Of a stretch of DNA of 64,000 nucleotides, positions 63,231 through 64,000 are shown piece after piece. Position 1 is the stretch's first letter. Each line of letters begins with the position of its first letter. The stretch lies in assembly GCA_028713975.1 (NCBI GenBank), contig JAQTNE010000005.1, positions 111,428 through 175,427 of the forward strand, read 5' to 3'. Source of the DNA: Sulfuricella sp. GTDB lineage: Bacteria; Pseudomonadota; Gammaproteobacteria; Burkholderiales; Sulfuricellaceae. Under the pieces are notes generated by a model. The model did not search any database. It was not told where the DNA came from and saw nothing but the letters and a program-made list of their open reading frames with translations. The position numbers and the translations under genes were made by a program.

Positions 63231-64000
63231 TCGCTTCCAAATTTCTCGTAATCCGGCGCGACAATATCGGCGACCTGGTGTGTACGACACCATTAATCAG
63301 CGCATTGCGGCAACACTTTCCTACCGCCCGGATCGATGCATTGGTCAATAGTTACATTCGCCCGGTGGTCGAACATAACCCCGATCTTGACCATGTCTAC
63401 AACTACACCAAGGCCAAACATCGGGCTGAAAATATATCCGTACTGCGTGTTTATTTTGATCGCATAAAATTGATGTGGCAACTGCGGCGGACGAACTATG
63501 AATATGTCATTCTTGCCAATGCCAGTTGCTTGCCGCGCCCGATCCATCTGGCACAGCAGGTTAATCCAAAGCGGGTCATCGGTTTTGTCGAGCCGGATGC
63601 GCCTGGGTCCGGCTATATCGATCTGCCGGTGGCGCTCGACCGCGCAAACCCCGCCCACGAATGTGAAACCCTGTTCAAGCTGCTACAACCGCTTGGCATC
63701 AAAGGCACTCCGCCACCGATGAAGGTAGAGGCCATGCCGGAAGAAGTCGCCAGAGTCAAAGCGCAGCTTGATGGGTTAGGCTGGCGGGCGGAAGAACAGA
63801 TTATCGGCATCCATGTCAGCGCCAGACAAATCAGTCAGCGTTGGCCCGCCGATCATTTTGTTGCATTGATCAAGCTATTGCACCAAAGGTATCGTGCCAA
63901 ATTCATGCTGTTCTGGTCGCCCGGAGATGAGCAGAATCCCCACCACCCCGGCGATGACCAAAAAGCCAATGCCATCCTGCAAGGCGCGGCAGGATTGCCT
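63227..64000 (+). CDS. glycosyltransferase family 9 (partial, runs off the window)
   Basis: 258 codons are open from ATG 63227 to the window edge. The protein begins KFLVIRRDNIGDLVCTTPLISALRQHFPTARIDALVNSY, the GT9 N-terminus with the acidic catalytic-site residue in RRDNIGD, and continues with ANASCLPRPIHLAQQVNPKRVIGFVE and IIGIHVSARQISQRWPADHFVALIKLL. The C-terminal end of the donor site lies outside the window. It is the third GT9 gene of the cluster and overlaps the O-antigen ligase gene by four bases. Confidence 0.88.
   Translation, partial: MIASKFLVIRRDNIGDLVCTTPLISALRQHFPTARIDALVNSYIRPVVEHNPDLDHVYNYTKAKHRAENISVLRVYFDRIKLMWQLRRTNYEYVILANASCLPRPIHLAQQVNPKRVIGFVEPDAPGSGYIDLPVALDRANPAHECETLFKLLQPLGIKGTPPPMKVEAMPEEVARVKAQLDGLGWRAEEQIIGIHVSARQISQRWPADHFVALIKLLHQRYRAKFMLFWSPGDEQNPHHPGDDQKANAILQGAAGLP

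Overview
The window looks like a chromosomal segment of a chemolithoautotrophic betaproteobacterium of the Nitrosomonadales type (Gallionellaceae, Sulfuricellaceae or Thiobacillaceae relatives). The reasons are the form II RuBisCO cluster cbbR-cbbM-cbbQ-cbbO, the glycolysis/Calvin-cycle run tkt-gap-pgk-pyk-fba, a BtuM-type cobalamin transporter, and a secreted cytochrome-porin fusion. Base composition is GC-rich in most genes, with AT-richer stretches around 7.4-8.5 kb, 17.1-17.5 kb and 49.6-54.1 kb. The species assignment is an inference from gene content; no 16S gene or tRNA was found.

Layout. (1) 0.2-7.3 kb: the central carbon block tkt, gap, pgk, pyk and fba, closed by a strong terminator. 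(2) 7.4-19.9 kb: an accessory stretch. It holds unknown small proteins, a minus-strand cytochrome operon (Cyc2-like cytochrome-porin, diheme lipoprotein, YceI) facing a LysR gene broken by an in-frame amber codon, an HPP membrane protein with a divergent LysR, recQ followed by a parDE toxin-antitoxin pair and a decayed second copy of the recQ 3' end, a hemerythrin, and two conserved unknowns. (3) 18.3-26.3 kb: cobO and cbbR on the minus strand, then purC, cbbM, cbbQ, cbbO and a YhcH-like gene. (4) 26.4-37.4 kb: a double-receiver protein, an alpha/beta hydrolase, a phosphofructokinase, and two tandem, apparently duplicated kinase/receiver/diguanylate-cyclase cassettes, the first with a c-type heme motif in its sensor. 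(5) 37.4-40.2 kb: TSUP transporter, EVE protein, 5-formyl-THF cyclo-ligase, 6S RNA, zapA and a ZapB-like gene. (6) 40.2-49.6 kb: a minus-strand cobalamin locus (btuB, btuM, cobU, cobT, alpha-ribazole phosphatase, cobS, cbiB, cobC, cobQ) under a cobalamin riboswitch. (7) 49.8-64 kb: a lipopolysaccharide or exopolysaccharide cluster with a methyltransferase, heptosyltransferase-like and GT4 enzymes, an MsbA flippase, two asparagine-synthase-like amidotransferases and an O-antigen ligase, running off the right edge.

How it works together. The carbon block, RuBisCO and the PFK could supply most of the Calvin cycle. No fructose bisphosphatase is visible, so a reversible PFK is a possible substitute. 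CbbR probably acts on the purC/cbbR and cbbM upstream regions, which share a GATAAG-N6-CTTATC-like operator. The cobalamin genes cover the late steps from cobyrinate diamide to cobalamin, plus uptake.

The most distinctive non-coding signal is a set of long imperfect or perfect palindromes, all placed between co-directional genes and several inside the carbon, RuBisCO and cobalamin operons. Two sequence families have arms that are themselves built of three 9-10-bp repeats. No CRISPR array, prophage, transposase or tRNA was recognised.
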